Numbered from the stretch's first letter, positions 24,834-34,424 are shown. The stretch is 64,000 nt of DNA from Granulosicoccus sp045106855 (GCA_045106855.1 JBGCFI010000036.1:62001-126000), one strand, 5' to 3'. Numbers and translations: made by a program. The notes: a model not told the origin generated them from the letters alone.

Positions 24834-27400
24834 GTACGGTATCTACCGACGTTACTGCGCACCCGTCAGCGAACGGTAGTGTCGTGAGTACCGGCAGTGC
24901 AGCCAGCATGATGCGGCAATTTCGGTTTGCTGTGCGTTCACTTGTGCGTGATCTTCGTGCCGGTGAATTACGGGTGCTTGCGCTGTCGCTTCTTGTGGCA
25001 GTGGCCTCGGTAACCGCGGTTGGATTTTTCACGGACAGAATTGGTCGTGCAGTTGAGCGGCAGGCGGGCGATGTGATTGCAGCTGATCTGGTCGCAAGTT
25101 CCGGATTCAGGTTGCCAGCGGCTTTGCTGGACGACATCAAGAGCATGGATTTACAAACGGCTCAACATGTTCGCTTTCCCAGCGTGGTCATTAATGAACG
25201 CGATGAGTCCCAGTTGGTTGCGATGAAAGCGGTGTCTGATGGATACCCTTTGCGTGGCAGCATCCGGATTGCCAATATTGAGGACCCGGCAACCGATCTG
25301 AACAGTGGCCAGGGCGCGCCTGACGCTGGCAAGGTCTGGGTTGATGCTCAGCTAAAATCTGCACTGGATTTGAAGCCGGGCGATAAACTAACACTCGGTG
25401 AGGCCGATTTCGAAGTTAGCAAAATTATTCTCTTCGAGCCGGACCGCGGCGAGAATGCGTTTGAATTTGCGCCCAGAGTCATGATCAATCTGTCAGATCT
25501 GGAAAAATCAGCACTCTTGGGTGAAGGTAGCAGGGCGACTTACACCTTGCTAATGGCAGGTGCCGAGACTCAGCTTGAGCAGGCGCGTGACCTGATGCGC
25601 GACCAGTACCTGTCGGAAGTTCGTGTGCGGGGTGTGCGCGATGGCAGCCCGCAAATGAAACGGGCACTGGACAGGGCGCAGCGCTTTCTAGGCCTGGCAT
25701 CGGTTGTTACCGTGCTGCTGGCAGGGGCAGCCATCGCTTTGGCCGTGAGACAGTTTGCGTTACGTCAGGCAGACGCCAGTGCGGTGATGAGAACTCTAGG
25801 TGCAACGCGATCAGAAGTCATCGTGTGGTTGTCGACACGGTTGGCGTTGATTGCTTTGGTGGCTTCAATACTGGGTATCGTGGTTGGCTGGTTTGCGCAA
25901 CTAGTGTTGGCTAATCTGCTCAAGGGCTGGTTTGGTCTTGAATTGCCAGCGCCAGGTTTCATGCCTCCATTGATAGGTACGTTGACAGCGTTCATTGCCT
26001 TGGCCGGGTTCGGCTTGCTGCCTATAGTCAAAGCCGGCAGGGTCAATGTCATGAGGGTCTTGCAACGAGATTACTCTGGTCTCAACAGCAGTTCTGTTTT
26101 AGCAGGGGTATTTGGCCTGTTGGCAACGTTCACGATTGTTTTTCTACTCTCGGGCGATTTACTTCTCAGTGCTATCGTTGTGATGGGTGTGGTAGCGATG
26201 CTTCTGGTCTTTGCCCTGTTTGGCCGTTTGATTATTTTCGCTGTTCGCAGGCTCGCCGGGCCGCGTTTTCGAATGAGTACAGCAGGACTACAGCGTCGCT
26301 CGGCCAGTAGCATCGTTCAGCTTGCGGCGTTTGCCATGGGGATCATGGCGCTGCTGCTTATCAGTATTGTGCGCGTGGACCTGCTTGCCGCCTGGGAGCA
26401 GGACTTGCCTGAGGACGCACCAAACGTATTTGTGGTTAACATACAACCCGATCAAGTCGAAGGATTTGCCGCCCAGCTGGAAACACAGGGAATCAAGTCA
26501 ACCGGAATCTACCCTATGGTCAGGGCGCGGCTGGTAGCCCATAACGGTAATAGTGTACTTGGTAGCGGTGCCAGCGAGCGAGAAGAGCGACGTGCAAGGC
26601 GTGAATACAATCTCTCGTTCTCCAATACAGTTCCGTTGAATAACAAGATCGTCTCTGGTGAATGGTGGGTAGAAGATGGCAGTGCGCCGCCGCTACTATC
26701 CATTGAGCAGGAATGGGCCGAGGAAAACGGCTTTCAGGTCGGTGATACCTTGACCTTCAAAAGTGCCGGTGTAGAAACGACGGCGACCGTCGCTAACTGG
26801 CGGGAAGTGGACTGGGAGTCTTTCCAGGTTAACTTTTTTGCAGTGTCTTCGCCTGCCATGCTGGAGAGTCTTCCTGCAACCTATGTAACCAGCTTTCACA
26901 TCGAAGATGATTTTGTGTCAGCTACCACCGGCTGGGCGCGCCAGTTTCCAGGGATCGCAACGCTCGACATTGGTGCAATCATCACCAGGGTAAAGTCTTT
27001 GATGGATCGGGCCTCTTTAGCGGTAGAATACGTCTTTCTGTTCACGCTGCTTGCAGGGTTCTGTGTTCTGCTGGCAGCTGTTCAAAGTAGTCAGGGAGAG
27101 CGCATCCGAGAGTCGGCCTTACTTCGTGCCCTGGGTGCGTCGCATAAACAGCTTCGCGAAGCTGTTATTGCCGAGTTTGCAATATTGGGTGCGATAGCAG
27201 GTTTGCTGGCAGTGGTGTTTGCCACCATCATCGCCTGGTCTTTAAGTCAGTTCGTATTCGAACTGCCGTTCAAATTAAATATCTGGTTATGGATCATTGG
27301 GATTGTCGGAGGAGCTTTGGGTATTGCAGCTGCGGGCTATCTGGCCACGCGCAAGGTCTTGTATACGCCGCCTATAGTGGCCTTGCGACACTCAAGCTAG
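24830..27400 (+). CDS. ybbP: FtsX-like ABC permease, YbbP type
   Basis: 856 residues, close to the length of E. coli YbbP. It has a short N-terminal cytoplasmic region, a first membrane helix near 42-62, a periplasmic domain, and two FtsX-type permease blocks (about 275-430 and 725-845), with extra helices around 420-480 and 505-525. It is the membrane partner of YbbA. The first ~25 residues are Ser/Thr/Val-rich and the true start could be internal, but the four-base overlap with ybbA favours ATG 24830. Confidence 0.9.
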   Translation: MSTVSTDVTAHPSANGSVVSTGSAASMMRQFRFAVRSLVRDLRAGELRVLALSLLVAVASVTAVGFFTDRIGRAVERQAGDVIAADLVASSGFRLPAALLDDIKSMDLQTAQHVRFPSVVINERDESQLVAMKAVSDGYPLRGSIRIANIEDPATDLNSGQGAPDAGKVWVDAQLKSALDLKPGDKLTLGEADFEVSKIILFEPDRGENAFEFAPRVMINLSDLEKSALLGEGSRATYTLLMAGAETQLEQARDLMRDQYLSEVRVRGVRDGSPQMKRALDRAQRFLGLASVVTVLLAGAAIALAVRQFALRQADASAVMRTLGATRSEVIVWLSTRLALIALVASILGIVVGWFAQLVLANLLKGWFGLELPAPGFMPPLIGTLTAFIALAGFGLLPIVKAGRVNVMRVLQRDYSGLNSSSVLAGVFGLLATFTIVFLLSGDLLLSAIVVMGVVAMLLVFALFGRLIIFAVRRLAGPRFRMSTAGLQRRSASSIVQLAAFAMGIMALLLISIVRVDLLAAWEQDLPEDAPNVFVVNIQPDQVEGFAAQLETQGIKSTGIYPMVRARLVAHNGNSVLGSGASEREERRARREYNLSFSNTVPLNNKIVSGEWWVEDGSAPPLLSIEQEWAEENGFQVGDTLTFKSAGVETTATVANWREVDWESFQVNFFAVSSPAMLESLPATYVTSFHIEDDFVSATTGWARQFPGIATLDIGAIITRVKSLMDRASLAVEYVFLFTLLAGFCVLLAAVQSSQGERIRESALLRALGASHKQLREAVIAEFAILGAIAGLLAVVFATIIAWSLSQFVFELPFKLNIWLWIIGIVGGALGIAAAGYLATRKVLYTPPIVALRHSS

Positions 27401-27482
27401 TGCACAACCCGGTAATAGACGAGCAGGCGGTTTTCGTTGCCTTGCGCGCCTCGCATGCGTTGACAGCCAGGCGTGTGTTTAT

Positions 27483-29636
27483 ATGAAACATGCCTTCAGT
27501 GCTGATGAGTCTGTCTTTGAATCTCTGCAATCATCGCAGGACTATCTGGCTGATAATTTTACTCGTAATCAAGCGCTGGTTATACGGCGAGCGGTGGAGC
27601 ATGCGTGGGGCATCCGTGACGCAAGAACCGGCTACCCCGAAGCTCTGTACGTTGCGGCTCAACTAAAGTCCATGCGAGCAGACATGCCCATAATCGTGTC
27701 GGCACTGTTTGGTACAGACGTCTCCACTGCCACACACTCCATAGAGTATGTTCATGAGCATTTTGGTCATGAAATCGCCACGCTGACCGCGGGTGTGCGT
27801 TGGCTGAATGAGCTGAATATCAGCGATACATTCAGCAGTGGTGCAAAGGCTGAAACACTGCGTCGCATGGTACTTTCAATGGTTGAAGATGTACGGGTTG
27901 TCCTCGTCAAGCTTGCCTATCGTACGCAACGGCTTTATACGCTGGCCAAAACCGATTCCGGTTCTGCTAAAAACATTGCCCAGGAAACGCTGGCAATCTA
28001 TGCGCCGTTGGCCAATCGTCTTGGTTTAGGTCAACTGAAATGGGAGCTTGAGGATGTAGCGTTTCGCATTGTCGAGCCTGAGGCCTACAAGCGAGTCGCC
28101 AAAGCGCTGGAAGAGAACCGTTCATCGCGCGAAACCTACATCCGGGATTTTGTGGCAGATCTTGATTCTCGCATTACCAGGCATGGTATTGCCAATACTC
28201 ATGTTTTTGGCAGACCTAAGCACATCTACAGTATCTGGAAAAAGATGAATGCCAAGCACATCGAATTTTCGGATCTTTTCGATGTACGGGCTGTGCGCGT
28301 ACTGGTCGATGATTTACAGCAGTGTTACGGCGTATTGGGGGTTGCCCATAGCATCTGGCAGCCCATCAGCCGGGAGTTCGATGACTACATTGCCAATCCC
28401 AAGGATAACGGGTATCGCTCATTGCACACCGCAGTAATAGGACCACACGGCAAGCCAGTCGAAATTCAGATTCGTACACGCGAGATGGATGATCATGCCG
28501 AGAACGGTGTCGCTGCTCATTGGGCCTACAAGGAAGGCAGCGTGGTGGATGCTAATTTGCAGAAGAGCATCAACGCGCTAAGACAGTTGCTTGAAGACAA
28601 TGACGATGACGAGCAATTAATTGAAGGCTTTTCACAACAGCTCGACTCCCAGCGTGTTTATGTGTTTACTCCGAAAGGAGAAGTGATCGATCTGATCAAT
28701 GGCGCAACACCCCTGGATTTCGCCTATCACATACATTCTGAAATTGGACATCGATGCCGTGGTGCCAAGGTCAATGGCCGTATCGTACCGCTAACCTATA
28801 TTTTGTGTAACGGCGATCAGGTGGATGTTCTAACTACCCGCGAGCCAGGTCCAAGTCGTGACTGGCTCAATAAATCACTCGGCTATGTAACTAGTAGCCG
28901 CGCGCGTGGAAAAATTCGCGCCTGGTTTAATCATCAGGACCATGACCAGCACGTGATTGACGGGCGAGCTCTGCTGGATCGGGAGCTGAAGCGATTCAAG
29001 GCCGTTTCAATTGCCGTAGAAACATTGGCAAAGCGTTTGAAGTTTGACAAATCCGTCGACCTGTTTGCTGCCATAGGCCGCAATGATGTCACTGTTGCTC
29101 AAATTGCGGGTGCAATCGATCATCTGACAGAGCCATCCAGAAAACCATCGGAAATAGTCAGTCGGTCCGCTACGCAGGAAAAACAACCGGGCGGAATCAA
29201 CGTCCGTGGTGTCGGAAACCTGTTGACACAAATAGCTCCCTGTTGCAGTCCGGTGCCACCTGACAGCATTGTCGGCTTTATAACGCGTGGCAAAGGCGTT
29301 ACCATCCACCGGGCTGACTGTAGCAACATTCTCAATCTGCGGGACCATGAAAGAGAACGGTTAATCGATGTTGACTGGGGTGACGACAACGCCGGTCGCT
29401 ATCACGTCGAAATATTCGTCAAGGCCATTGACCGTCACGGTTTGTTGCGTGATGTGTCTACCATGTTATCCAGCCTGGATATCGACGTTGTTTCGGTCAA
29501 CACCCTGAGTAACAAAGAGATGCAAACGGCTGACATGAAAATCGGACTACACATCTCTCATACCGGCGAACTGGCGCTGGCGATGGACAAGATCCGTCAG
29601 TTGAGCAACGTTCAGGATGTGGAGCGAGTTTCCTAG
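27483..29636 (+). CDS. relA: (p)ppGpp synthetase RelA (monofunctional type)
   Basis: 717 residues, standard RelA architecture. The N-terminal HD domain has lost the hydrolase HDxxED motif (SALFGTDVST stands there). The synthetase domain (about 240-360) carries EFDD at 298-301, the ExDD form typical of monofunctional RelA rather than the RxKD of SpoT. A TGS domain (from RVYVFTPKGE) and a C-terminal ACT domain follow. The enzyme makes (p)ppGpp on stalled ribosomes during amino-acid starvation. No spoT-like gene occurs in this window. ATG 27483 lacks a strong ribosome binding site. Confidence 0.96.
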   Translation: MKHAFSADESVFESLQSSQDYLADNFTRNQALVIRRAVEHAWGIRDARTGYPEALYVAAQLKSMRADMPIIVSALFGTDVSTATHSIEYVHEHFGHEIATLTAGVRWLNELNISDTFSSGAKAETLRRMVLSMVEDVRVVLVKLAYRTQRLYTLAKTDSGSAKNIAQETLAIYAPLANRLGLGQLKWELEDVAFRIVEPEAYKRVAKALEENRSSRETYIRDFVADLDSRITRHGIANTHVFGRPKHIYSIWKKMNAKHIEFSDLFDVRAVRVLVDDLQQCYGVLGVAHSIWQPISREFDDYIANPKDNGYRSLHTAVIGPHGKPVEIQIRTREMDDHAENGVAAHWAYKEGSVVDANLQKSINALRQLLEDNDDDEQLIEGFSQQLDSQRVYVFTPKGEVIDLINGATPLDFAYHIHSEIGHRCRGAKVNGRIVPLTYILCNGDQVDVLTTREPGPSRDWLNKSLGYVTSSRARGKIRAWFNHQDHDQHVIDGRALLDRELKRFKAVSIAVETLAKRLKFDKSVDLFAAIGRNDVTVAQIAGAIDHLTEPSRKPSEIVSRSATQEKQPGGINVRGVGNLLTQIAPCCSPVPPDSIVGFITRGKGVTIHRADCSNILNLRDHERERLIDVDWGDDNAGRYHVEIFVKAIDRHGLLRDVSTMLSSLDIDVVSVNTLSNKEMQTADMKIGLHISHTGELALAMDKIRQLSNVQDVERVS

Positions 29637-29710
29637 TCCGGGTTGTGAAATCGATAACCTTGTCGTAAACAGATTAGAAGAACTGCTGCCCTGAGGTAGG
29701 GCGCCCCCTG

Positions 29711-29716
29711 TATACT
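29711..29716 (+). promoter_or_regulatory. Possible extended -10 box of aroC
   Basis: TATACT preceded by TG (extended -10 form) ends only six bases before the aroC ATG at 29723. No good -35 box is seen 17 bases upstream. If used, the transcript would be leaderless or nearly so. A 5-bp GC hairpin (29688-29702) lies just before it. Confidence 0.25.
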
Positions 29717-29722
29717 TGTGCG

Positions 29723-30841
29723 ATGGCAGGTAATACATTTGGCAAACTCTTCTCCGTCACAACCTTCGGCGAGAGTCACGGCTTAGCATTGGGTTGTATC
29801 GTGGACGGTTGCCCTCCGGGGTTGCCGTTATCCAGTAGCGATCTGCAACGCGATCTTGATCGGCGTAGACCCGGGCAAAGCCGTTATACAACCCAACGCC
29901 GCGAGAGCGACGAAGTCGAGATCCTTTCAGGTGTGTTCGAGGGCCTGACCACCGGCACTCCCATAGGTCTGCTGATCCGAAACACCGACCAAAGGTCCCG
30001 TGATTACGACAAAATCAAACAGCAATTTCGTCCAGCGCACGCCGATTACACTTATTTGCACAAATACGGCCTGCGTGATTACCGAGGTGGTGGTCGCTCG
30101 TCTGCCCGAGAAACAGCGATGCGGGTAGCAGCGGGATCTGTCGCCAAGATAGCCTTGGCCCAGCCTTCGATGGGCGGCGTCGTCATACGCGGATATCTTT
30201 CGCAGCTTGGGCCCATCAAGCTCGATTACTCGGGATTTGACTGGAACGAGATAGAAAACAACGCATTCTTCTGGCCTAATGCTGCTCAAGTGCCAGAACT
30301 TGAGCAATTCATGAAAAAGCTCAGTAAGGATGGTGATTCCATTGGTGCGAAGGTATCTGTTCAGGCGGACAATGTTCCGGTTGGCTGGGGAGAGCCTGTT
30401 TTTGACCGGCTCGATGCAGACATTGCTCACGCGCTAATGAGTATCAATGCGGTGAAAGGTGTGGAGGTAGGAGCAGGCTTTGCCAGTGTCGAGCAGCGTG
30501 GCACGGAACACCGGGATGAAATGACCTCGCAGGGGTTCCTGTCCAATAATGCTGGTGGTGTGCTAGGAGGCATATCCTCGGGCCAGAGTATCAAAGCCGC
30601 GTTGGCGTTAAAGCCTACATCGAGCGTGAGGCTGCCGGGTAAGAGTATCGATATCGAAGGTCGTGATATCGAGGTCATTACAACAGGCCGCCACGATCCT
30701 TGCGTTGGTATACGTGCTACACCCATTGCGGAGGCCATGCTTGCATTAGTGCTGGTGGATCACGCCTTGCGCCACCGTGCACAGAATCAGGACGTCAACT
30801 GCACAACCCCCGTCATCCATCCAGGTGCCGGTAGTGACTAA
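29723..30841 (+). CDS. aroC: Chorismate synthase
   Basis: 372 residues. Hallmarks of AroC are visible: FGESHG near 16-21, RRRPGQSRYTTQRRESD near 48-64, and RGGGRSSARETA near 125-136, with the FMN/substrate-binding HDPC segment near the end. It converts EPSP to chorismate using reduced FMN, the last shared step for aromatic amino acids; the trpFBA genes 13 kb downstream use its product. It stands alone between relA and the DUF3127 gene. Confidence 0.97.
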   Translation: MAGNTFGKLFSVTTFGESHGLALGCIVDGCPPGLPLSSSDLQRDLDRRRPGQSRYTTQRRESDEVEILSGVFEGLTTGTPIGLLIRNTDQRSRDYDKIKQQFRPAHADYTYLHKYGLRDYRGGGRSSARETAMRVAAGSVAKIALAQPSMGGVVIRGYLSQLGPIKLDYSGFDWNEIENNAFFWPNAAQVPELEQFMKKLSKDGDSIGAKVSVQADNVPVGWGEPVFDRLDADIAHALMSINAVKGVEVGAGFASVEQRGTEHRDEMTSQGFLSNNAGGVLGGISSGQSIKAALALKPTSSVRLPGKSIDIEGRDIEVITTGRHDPCVGIRATPIAEAMLALVLVDHALRHRAQNQDVNCTTPVIHPGAGSD

Positions 30842-30865
30842 TCGAACTACATCAGAGTAAAGAAC

Positions 30866-31249
30866 ATGGGCTACAAAGCCGAAGGCAAGATTGAAAAAAT
30901 ATTTGACACTGAGCAAAAGAGTGCAAGCTTCACTGCACGGGAATTTGTTATCGAGGTGGCGGACGGGCAATATCCGCAAATGGTTAAATTCCAGTTGGTT
31001 CAGGACAAGTGTTCCTTAGTGGATGACTACAACGAAGGTGACCAGATAGAAGTTGAATTTGATCTGCGTGGTCGTGAATGGAACGGCAAATACTTCACTA
31101 ATCTCCAAGCGTGGAGAATCTCACGCGCCGGTGAAGGCGGTGGTGCAGACACGAATGCCAGCACGCAAAGCGGATCGTCGAAGCCAGCCACTACGACAGG
31201 TGCTGCCAGCAGCGCAACGACTGATTTTGACGACGACATCCCGTTCTGA
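30866..31249 (+). CDS. DUF3127 OB-fold protein with SSB-type C-terminal peptide
   Basis: 127 residues. Residues 1-90 match the DUF3127 family (AEGKIEKIFDTEQKS..FTAREFVIEV, YNEGDQIEVEFDLRGREWNGKYFTNLQAW), which has the look of an OB fold. A Ser/Thr/Ala-rich linker follows, and the protein ends in DFDDDIPF (120-127), identical to the last eight residues of E. coli SSB. In SSB that tip recruits RecQ, RecO, PriA, exonuclease I and other repair proteins. I infer a single-stranded-DNA-binding or SSB-partner-binding protein. The family is best known from Bacteroidetes, so horizontal origin is possible. Confidence 0.85.
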   Translation: MGYKAEGKIEKIFDTEQKSASFTAREFVIEVADGQYPQMVKFQLVQDKCSLVDDYNEGDQIEVEFDLRGREWNGKYFTNLQAWRISRAGEGGGADTNASTQSGSSKPATTTGAASSATTDFDDDIPF

Positions 31250-31351
31250 CGCACACCTATTTTAAAATGTTTAGTTAAAGTGATAGTGATCTATGGCCGA
31301 TTTGCAGACGACAATGGAATGTTATGTTGCCGACTGGCTGGCGATAGGGTA

Positions 31352-31389
31352 ATGGAAAAAAATCATCAATTAATCTGAAATTTTTCCAT
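31352..31389. other. AT-rich inverted repeat between convergent genes
   Basis: ATGGAAAAA (31352-31360) pairs with TTTTTCCAT (31381-31389) across a 20-base loop, in the 266-bp gap between the DUF3127 gene and a convergent small membrane protein. It could act as a weak bidirectional terminator, but the stem is AT-rich and the loop long. Nothing else is seen in the gap. Confidence 0.3.
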
Positions 31390-31515
31390 ATTTTTAGTCA
31401 CCATTCCTTCGTTCGGATAAATTGCTTTGCAATGTAGTGTTGACGAGCCGGAGAACATCTGGACTACCGTTTTTATGAGTTTATACAAAGGGCATTGATT
31501 GCCAATACCGACAAG

Positions 31516-31869
31516 TCAATAGAAATAATCATCGAGAAGATAGGATAAGGCGAAGCCAACCCCGGCTAAACCTGCAACCCAGTAAGTAAAACGGCTTGCT
31601 GGCCGACCTTTGGATTTTGCCTGAATCAGTAGCCCGAACGCCAGGCAACAATAAGCCAGGGCGGTAGCAAGTAACCCGATGGAAATTCCAAATGAATACG
31701 CATCACGCGGTGTAACGGGTTCGATGGCAGTTTCACCCGCAGCCACCGGGTGAGGTTCGATCCCGTCAGGATTGATCCGCTCAGACCAGTTTCCAAGGGC
31801 CATGGCTACCGCAATCATGATCACGGCAAGTACCGCCAGAAATATTTTTTGAGTGTTCGACATGTGCAT
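31516..31869 (-). CDS. Small two-helix membrane protein, unknown function
   Basis: 117 residues from the ATG at 31869 (an ATG at 31863 and a TTG at 31896 are alternatives; none has a clear ribosome binding site). Two or three hydrophobic segments: about 10-25, 58-78 and 92-108, with a short periplasmic or cytoplasmic loop rich in Glu/Pro between the first and second. The C-terminus is YLLDDYFY. I do not recognise a family. It lies downstream of the LysR gene on the same strand with a gap of about 70 bp and may share its transcript. Confidence 0.6.
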   Translation of the reverse strand: MHMSNTQKIFLAVLAVIMIAVAMALGNWSERINPDGIEPHPVAAGETAIEPVTPRDAYSFGISIGLLATALAYCCLAFGLLIQAKSKGRPASRFTYWVAGLAGVGFALSYLLDDYFY

Positions 31870-31937
31870 GGATAGTCTGTTTATAGGTGTGTCCAATGAA
31901 TGGCAGGGTGCAAGCTGTAATCATCAGAAAACATATG

Positions 31938-32807
31938 TCATGGCAAAAGCTCCTTGAAAGCAATGGCGGCTCTTGACAAGGTTTTGCCTTTCAAGTTTAC
32001 ATAGCCTAGTTGACGTTCCATATACAAGTCTTTAATAACTACCTCGACAATATCCTCGTCAAGCATATTGGCTGGTAAAGCGCTCCAGCCTAGTCCCACC
32101 GACACCATCATTTTGATGGTTTCCAGATAATTTGTTTCCAGACTTGTTTCTACCACCACGCCAAAGGGATCTAGTGCCCGGAGCAAAATGTCACGCGTTA
32201 CAGTGCCACGCGCGGGTAATACCGCATTGTGTCTGGTCAGTTGTTTTGCCGTTACCGGTTTCTTGCGGCTCAATGCAGTTAACGGATGATCTCTTGCGCA
32301 CACGATGACTAACGGGTCCGGCCACACCAGCCTCGCTTCTAAAGTCACCTGAAGAGGGTCTGGCAGGGTTACGACTGCCAGCTCGATATTGCCACGAGCA
32401 ACACCGTCGCAAGCCAGTTCCGAGTCCATGAAAAGCAAGTCGAGTTCGACATCGGGATAGGCCTGCGTGAATGACTTGAGAATCGGAGGTAGACGATGGA
32501 TACCAACGTGATGGCTTGTTGCAAGCCTGAGTCTTCCGCTAACTGCTGTCGACAATGAGTGGACCTCTTCACGGCTGACAATAATATCGTCGAGAATTCG
32601 GCGAGCGCTAACAAGAAATTTCTCTCCCGCCTCCGTAAGCTCGATGTTGCGGCCGAGTCGGTCGAAAAGAGTCACACCCAGATCTTCCTCAAGAGCTGCA
32701 ACACGTTTGCTGATGGCGGGTTGCGTAATAAAAAGCTTTTCCGCGGCTAGTGAGAATGACCGACATTCGGCCACTTTGACGAATGCTTGGAGTGAGGGAA
32801 AATCCAT
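31938..32807 (-). CDS. LysR-family transcriptional regulator, divergent from leuC
   Basis: 289 residues. An N-terminal winged helix-turn-helix (SFSLAAEKLFITQPAISKRVAALEEDLGVTLFDR, about 16-50) is followed by a periplasmic-binding-protein-like effector domain. It is transcribed away from leuC with 188 bp between the starts, and that gap holds LysR-type palindromes. LysR regulators usually control the divergent gene, so leuCD(GST)leuB is the likely target; the effector, possibly a leucine-pathway intermediate, is inferred. Confidence 0.92.
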   Translation of the reverse strand: MDFPSLQAFVKVAECRSFSLAAEKLFITQPAISKRVAALEEDLGVTLFDRLGRNIELTEAGEKFLVSARRILDDIIVSREEVHSLSTAVSGRLRLATSHHVGIHRLPPILKSFTQAYPDVELDLLFMDSELACDGVARGNIELAVVTLPDPLQVTLEARLVWPDPLVIVCARDHPLTALSRKKPVTAKQLTRHNAVLPARGTVTRDILLRALDPFGVVVETSLETNYLETIKMMVSVGLGWSALPANMLDEDIVEVVIKDLYMERQLGYVNLKGKTLSRAAIAFKELLP

Positions 32808-32884
32808 GTCAGAGGCGTATCGTAGTATTTGCAGGTAATGCGGCTAGCGTCATGCCGGAGAGGCGCAGCTTAGCTAGCTATGTT

Positions 32885-32950
32885 ATTCCACAAAGGAATT
32901 CATTGAATAATAAATATGAATTGGAGTTATTTCAATCTCGTCGATACAAT
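32885..32950 (+). promoter_or_regulatory. LysR operator candidates and leuC promoter
   Basis: ATTCC-N5-GGAAT (32885-32899) fits the LysR T-N11-A rule (T32886, A32898). Its right half overlaps a second palindrome, ATTCA-T-TGAAT (32898-32908). Downstream, TTGGAG (32921-32926) and TACAAT (32945-32950) form a plausible -35/-10 pair with 18-base spacing, putting the operators around -50 to -70, where LysR activators usually bind. A strong GAGGTGA ribosome binding site precedes leuC. Confidence 0.5.
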
Positions 32951-32995
32951 GTACTGCGACAGAGCGAACATTCGTTTGGGAAATGAGGTGAAGAG

Positions 32996-34399
32996 ATGGC
33001 CGGCAAGACGCTATATGACAAAGTATGGGATGCCCATGTGGTTCATCAGCAGGATGATGGCACGGTGCTTCTGTACATAGACAGACATCTGGTGCATGAA
33101 GTGACATCACCGCAGGCGTTTGAGGGTCTGCAGCTGGCTGGGCGCAAGCCCTGGCGCACCAGCTCCATGCTGGCAGTTGCTGATCACAATGTCCCCACCA
33201 CCAACCGTGCCGATGGTATTGAAGATCCCGTATCGCGCCTCCAGATCGAAACGCTGGATGCCAATTGCGAGACATTTGGTGTCACCGAATTCAAGATGAA
33301 TGATCTGCGACAGGGGATCGTGCACGTTATCGGGCCTGAGCAGGGCGCTACGTTGCCTGGCATGACTGTCGTTTGCGGAGACTCGCATACGTCCACACAC
33401 GGGGCTTTTGGCGCGTTGGCCTTTGGCATCGGCACCTCTGAGGTGGAACATGTCATGGCCACACAGACACTGTTACAGAAAAAAGCCCGCAACATGCTCA
33501 TCACTGTGGATGGAGAGGTGGGGCCTGGTGTTACCGCCAAGGACATCGTGCTGGCGGTTATTGGCAGGATCGGCACTGCTGGTGGCACAGGGTGTACGAT
33601 TGAATTCGCCGGAGACGCCATTCGTGCCTTGTCGATGGAAGGGCGTATGAGTGTTTGCAATATGTCGATCGAAGCTGGTGCTCGCGCTGGCATGATTGCG
33701 GTGGACGACACTACCATCAATTACCTCAAAGACCGGCCATTTTCACCAAAAGGTGATGTGCTGGTGCAGGCTGAGAGAGCTTGGCGTGAACTCAGAAGCG
33801 ACGACGATGCGCACTTTGATGAAGTCGTGCATCTGGACGCTGCTAGCATTGAACCGCAGGTATCCTGGGGAACATCGCCGGAGATGGTTACCTCGGTGAA
33901 CGGGCAGGTACCCGATCCGTCATCCGATGATTTCGCCGCAAAGCGCGAGGGCTATTCACGGGCGCTTGAGTATATGGACTTGCAACCTTCCACACCGATA
34001 TCCGACATCACGCTTGATCGGGTGTTTATCGGCTCCTGTACAAATTCACGCATAGAAGACTTACGCGCCGCCGCGGCCGTGATCAAGGATCGTAAGGTGG
34101 CCAGCAGCGTCAAGCAGGCGATGGTGGTACCGGGTTCCGGTCTGGTGAAGAAACAGGCCGAAGCGGAAGGTCTGGACAAGCTTTTCGTTGAAGCCGGGTT
34201 CGAATGGCGCGAGCCGGGTTGTTCCATGTGCCTAGCCATGAATGCGGACAGACTGGAACCGGGTGAACGTTGTGCATCTACCTCCAATCGCAATTTCGAG
34301 GGGCGGCAAGGGCAAGGTGGTCGTACGCACCTGGTGAGCCCCGCAATGGCTGCCGCTGCAGCAATTGCGGGTCACTTCGTTGATGTTCGTACGTTTTAA
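32996..34399 (+). CDS. leuC: 3-isopropylmalate dehydratase large subunit
   Basis: 467 residues, typical length. Iron-sulfur cluster cysteines are visible in the GSCTNSR motif (near residue 347) and CSMCLAMN (near 410). With LeuD it isomerises 2-isopropylmalate to 3-isopropylmalate in leucine synthesis. A GAGGTGA box sits five bases before ATG 32996. It begins the leuC-leuD-GST-leuB run; leuA is not in the window. Confidence 0.97.
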   Translation: MAGKTLYDKVWDAHVVHQQDDGTVLLYIDRHLVHEVTSPQAFEGLQLAGRKPWRTSSMLAVADHNVPTTNRADGIEDPVSRLQIETLDANCETFGVTEFKMNDLRQGIVHVIGPEQGATLPGMTVVCGDSHTSTHGAFGALAFGIGTSEVEHVMATQTLLQKKARNMLITVDGEVGPGVTAKDIVLAVIGRIGTAGGTGCTIEFAGDAIRALSMEGRMSVCNMSIEAGARAGMIAVDDTTINYLKDRPFSPKGDVLVQAERAWRELRSDDDAHFDEVVHLDAASIEPQVSWGTSPEMVTSVNGQVPDPSSDDFAAKREGYSRALEYMDLQPSTPISDITLDRVFIGSCTNSRIEDLRAAAAVIKDRKVASSVKQAMVVPGSGLVKKQAEAEGLDKLFVEAGFEWREPGCSMCLAMNADRLEPGERCASTSNRNFEGRQGQGGRTHLVSPAMAAAAAIAGHFVDVRTF

Positions 34400-34424
34400 G
34401 TAAGCGCTAACGCAGGAGCACGAT

